A stretch of DNA of 64,000 bases. Source: DATFDN01 sp035685165 (GTDB lineage: Bacteria; Pseudomonadota; Alphaproteobacteria; Acetobacterales; Acetobacteraceae). The stretch lies in assembly GCA_035685165.1 (NCBI GenBank), contig DASRBI010000004.1:62001-126000 (forward strand), given 5' to 3'. The notes below the pieces were generated by a model. That model saw only the letters and a list, made by a program, of their open reading frames with translations, did no database searches and was not told where the DNA came from. Numbering within the stretch: the first letter of the stretch is position 1; every line of letters begins with the position of its first letter. The position numbers and the translations under genes were made by a program. Below, piece by piece: positions 63,485 to 64,000 of this stretch.

Positions 63485-64000
63485 CAAGGCGACGCTTCGT
63501 CGGCCTGAGTGGTAAGCGGATAGCCCGGATATCTGGCCCGCACGAAGTCGAGCCAGCGCGACCGCAGGCGGTCGAACGCAAGCTGTGCCGCAGTTATGCT
63601 CTGCAACACCAGGAAATATCCCGGCTTTTCCCCCGAGAGAGTTGCGGTCGGATCCCAGGAGTCGAACTGGCGACTGTAGTCGCCTCCGGAGAATCGTGAA
63701 GTCAGAAACGCGGCCAGTTGTTCGCAGATATCGATGCTGAGCAACTGCGGAGTGACGAACATGCGGGGCTTTCCGAGCCTCGCCTCGACACCCAGGATCA
63801 TCGCCGATTGCTGCCACCAGTTCGAGGTCGACGGCACGATCCGATCCATCAGGGCGCGGCCGCCGCTCACTAGATCGCCCGAGTCAAAGGGCTTGCAGGC
63901 CACAACATCGGTGTCCAATGTTAGAAAGAACCGCGATCTCACGAATCGGTACGCAGCCAGCTTGATAATCATCTGCTTGCCGGTACCCTGCCTCGGAAAC
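63484..64000 (-). CDS. glycosyltransferase-like protein (DUF6492 type), cut by window end
   Basis: The frame is open to the right edge (FPRQGTGKQMIIKLAAY precedes the first internal Met), so only the last 171 residues are seen. FFLTLDTDVVACKPFD with the Asp-x-Asp is the nucleotide-sugar metal site of GT-A type folds; SAMILGVEARLGKPRMFVTP and SGEKPGYFLVLQS follow. This fits the DUF6492 family of putative sugar transferases. It is coupled to the secreted protein gene after it, suggesting a surface-glycan function. Confidence 0.72.
   Translation of the reverse strand, partial: FPRQGTGKQMIIKLAAYRFVRSRFFLTLDTDVVACKPFDSGDLVSGGRALMDRIVPSTSNWWQQSAMILGVEARLGKPRMFVTPQLLSIDICEQLAAFLTSRFSGGDYSRQFDSWDPTATLSGEKPGYFLVLQSITAAQLAFDRLRSRWLDFVRARYPGYPLTTQADEASP

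Overview
The window is high-GC, densely packed bacterial chromosome. Its style (GC-rich short-spaced operons, glyQ-glyS-ppdK order, MHS-type transporters, HyuA/HyuB pairs, class III CoA transferase, PEP-CTERM and FecR/DUF6600 proteins, GC-rich palindromic repeats) suggests an alphaproteobacterium, most likely Rhodospirillales/Acetobacteraceae-like. No rRNA or marker gene fixes the genus, so this is inference. There is no CRISPR array, prophage or intact insertion sequence.

Left part (1-11.7 kb). An operon holds an acyl-CoA dehydrogenase (cut by the window edge), a class III CoA transferase, a thioredoxin-like fusion protein and a gene interrupted by an in-frame UGA. That last gene reads through UGA into a UGSC motif and has a hairpin of bacterial SECIS type just downstream, so I call it a selenoprotein of the UGSC family. 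This is the most interesting item in the window. Next comes a GntR regulator that diverges, across a short operator-rich spacer, from an operon for an MHS transporter, HyuB, HyuA and an M20 peptidase, probably for uptake and hydrolysis of a cyclic amide or peptide-like compound.

11.7-31 kb. Mostly housekeeping on the minus strand: glyQ, glyS, ppdK and a LutA-like Fe-S protein, with a dead vapBC module between glyQ and glyS. Then a DUF2076 protein, a dead gene with two amber stops, a cis-prenyltransferase, a tungstate/molybdate-type ABC transporter, a deazaflavin nitroreductase-like protein, an aldo/keto reductase, a WD40 protein with a CobW GTPase, an O-antigen-ligase-like membrane protein, a thiolase and rsmA.

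31-45 kb. A second MHS transporter leads an operon with two short-chain dehydrogenases and a NodB-fold deacetylase/imidase. A small signalling/envelope group follows: a membrane cNMP-binding protein, a 54-residue PEP-CTERM protein, a fatty acid hydroxylase and a class III cyclase with TPR repeats. Next is a translationally coupled operon of a four-gene NMT1/SsuA-type ABC importer, an isocitrate lyase/PEP mutase family lyase and a LeuC/LeuD-like hydratase pair, which looks like import plus catabolism of a branched organic acid. It is followed by a GNAT protein and tRNA-Arg(TCT).

45-64 kb. A ThDP enzyme, an AbgB-like amidohydrolase, a FecR/DUF6600 protein, zwf, a luciferase-like monooxygenase, an orphan peptide-type permease with murQ and nagA (cell wall amino sugar recycling), a cupin, a B12-riboswitch-controlled BtuB-like receptor, and at the right edge a frameshifted methyltransferase, a secreted protein and a truncated glycosyltransferase-like gene. 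Between the intact genes lie eroded relics (vapBC, a nuclease-like gene, a PfkB kinase, a cystathionine synthase, an IS1182-type transposase), so the segment shows steady gene decay.
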